This document shows, piece after piece, positions 63,571-64,000 of a DNA stretch of 64,000 nt. A program made the translations under genes and the position numbers. The stretch lies in NCBI RefSeq assembly GCF_009928445.1, contig NZ_JAABNO010000030.1, forward strand, positions 1 through 64,000. The letters are read 5' to 3'. The notes beneath the pieces are model-generated. The model made no database searches and was not told the DNA's origin. It saw only the letters and a program-made list of their open reading frames with translations. The stretch comes from Clostridium sp. C8-1-8. GTDB lineage: Bacteria > Bacillota > Clostridia > Clostridiales > Clostridiaceae. Numbering within the stretch: the first letter of the stretch is position 1; each line of letters begins with the position of its first letter.

Positions 63571-63972
63571 TTAAACTGTTTGCTTTATGTATAATTTGCT
63601 AAATGTCTCTTTTATGTTTTCTGCCGTATCTATTTTTAATTCTTCGAGAAATTGATTATAAACATCTCCATTTGCTTTTGCCTTATCATAATTAATCTTC
63701 CAACTTGCTGGAATCCTAGTAAAAAAATCCAAATAAGTTTCATATAACCTTTCATATTGGGCTTCATCATCACTTAAATGCAGTCCATATACCTTTTTTA
63801 TACTTGCTTTGAACACAGTTTCAAATATTTCATAAATGTTTAGTTTAACTTTTTCATGTATAGCTTCATCCTTTGCTTCTGAATTATTTAGTTTTTCTAT
63901 GTTAGTCTTTATAGTTTCTTGACTTTCTTTTAGTTCCTTTATAAATTCTTCAATTAAGTTGCTAATATTCAC
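63571..63972 (-). CDS. Hypothetical helical protein, first gene of the ArsR/M29 operon
   Basis: A 133-residue, mostly helical acidic protein (NISNLIEEFIKELKESQETIKTNIEKL), with a conserved-looking YETYLDFFTRIPASWKINYDKAK segment. No known domain was recognised. AGAGGTGA lies eight bases before the ATG. The three genes are packed within 33 bases of spacing in total, so it is probably part of one functional unit with the regulator and peptidase. The promoter lies at or beyond the window edge. Confidence 0.7.
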   Translation of the reverse strand: MNISNLIEEFIKELKESQETIKTNIEKLNNSEAKDEAIHEKVKLNIYEIFETVFKASIKKVYGLHLSDDEAQYERLYETYLDFFTRIPASWKINYDKAKANGDVYNQFLEELKIDTAENIKETFSKLYIKQTV

Positions 63973-64000
63973 AATATCACCTCTTATTTAATTAATAACC

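Noticed and set aside
1-64000. Search for tRNA, rRNA, CRISPR arrays, integrase or phage genes
   Set aside because: None could be recognised by eye on either strand.

Overview
The window is low-GC, AT-rich DNA that fits a strictly anaerobic Clostridium (Clostridium sensu stricto). Supporting signs are strong AGGAGG-type ribosome binding sites, frequent TTG/GTG starts, clostridial hydrophobic W (ChW) repeats, a rubredoxin/flavo-diiron oxygen-defence pair, CD3324- and CBO0543-type clostridial families, a DAP-type MurE, and a T-box in front of a methionyl-tRNA synthetase gene. No rRNA, tRNA, CRISPR array, phage module or intact transposase was found. The species is not named because nothing in the sequence settles it.

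Layout. 1-7.5 kb: a polymorphic-toxin (RHS/WapA-like) locus on the minus strand. A roughly 2300-residue secreted YD-repeat protein is broken by a one-base frameshift; a small immunity-like gene and a decayed displaced RHS end lie behind it. 7.5-8.6 kb: a scar of an IS66-type transposase end fused to the tail of a pyridoxamine-phosphate-oxidase-like gene. 8.7-17.3 kb: minus-strand single genes (three GNAT acetyltransferases, CD3324 protein, esterase, AraC-GyrI regulator, D-lactate dehydrogenase family, a two-gene unknown cassette). 17.5-22.8 kb: a LytTR two-component system followed by two ABC half-exporters, the second broken by an in-frame stop. 23-30 kb: secreted family I.5 lipase under paired palindromes, YczE-like membrane protein, GH43 enzyme, stand-alone murE, AraC regulator. 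30.6-33.8 kb: an acyl-CoA dehydrogenase-EtfA-rubredoxin fusion and a flavo-diiron protein, apparently one electron-transfer operon. 34-49 kb: orphan histidine kinase, bioY, MBL and PHP proteins, T-box/MetRS, HAD phosphatase, Crp/Fnr regulator, methyltransferase, aldo/keto reductase, RsgA paralogue. 49.3-54.4 kb: membrane proteins and a pantothenate operon (panG-like, panB, panC, panD). 54.5-64 kb: TetR/MFS divergent pair with readable operators, second orphan kinase, a decayed ABC gene, a four-repeat protein and an M29 peptidase/ArsR operon.

Two themes stand out. First, many genes show recent decay (RHS frameshift, ABC nonsense codon, ABC ATPase fragment, IS66/PPOX scar). Second, the intergenic DNA is full of short dispersed repeats that fall into at least four families, some with terminal inverted repeats. 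The most interesting functional units are the acyl-CoA to rubredoxin to flavo-diiron fusion operon, the ChW-decorated RHS toxin locus, and a C-terminal IEFSDIY tail shared by the two orphan histidine kinases. Gene starts were chosen by ribosome binding site spacing where the longest open frame began at an unlikely codon. Functions are inferred from motifs recognised by eye; no database search was run.
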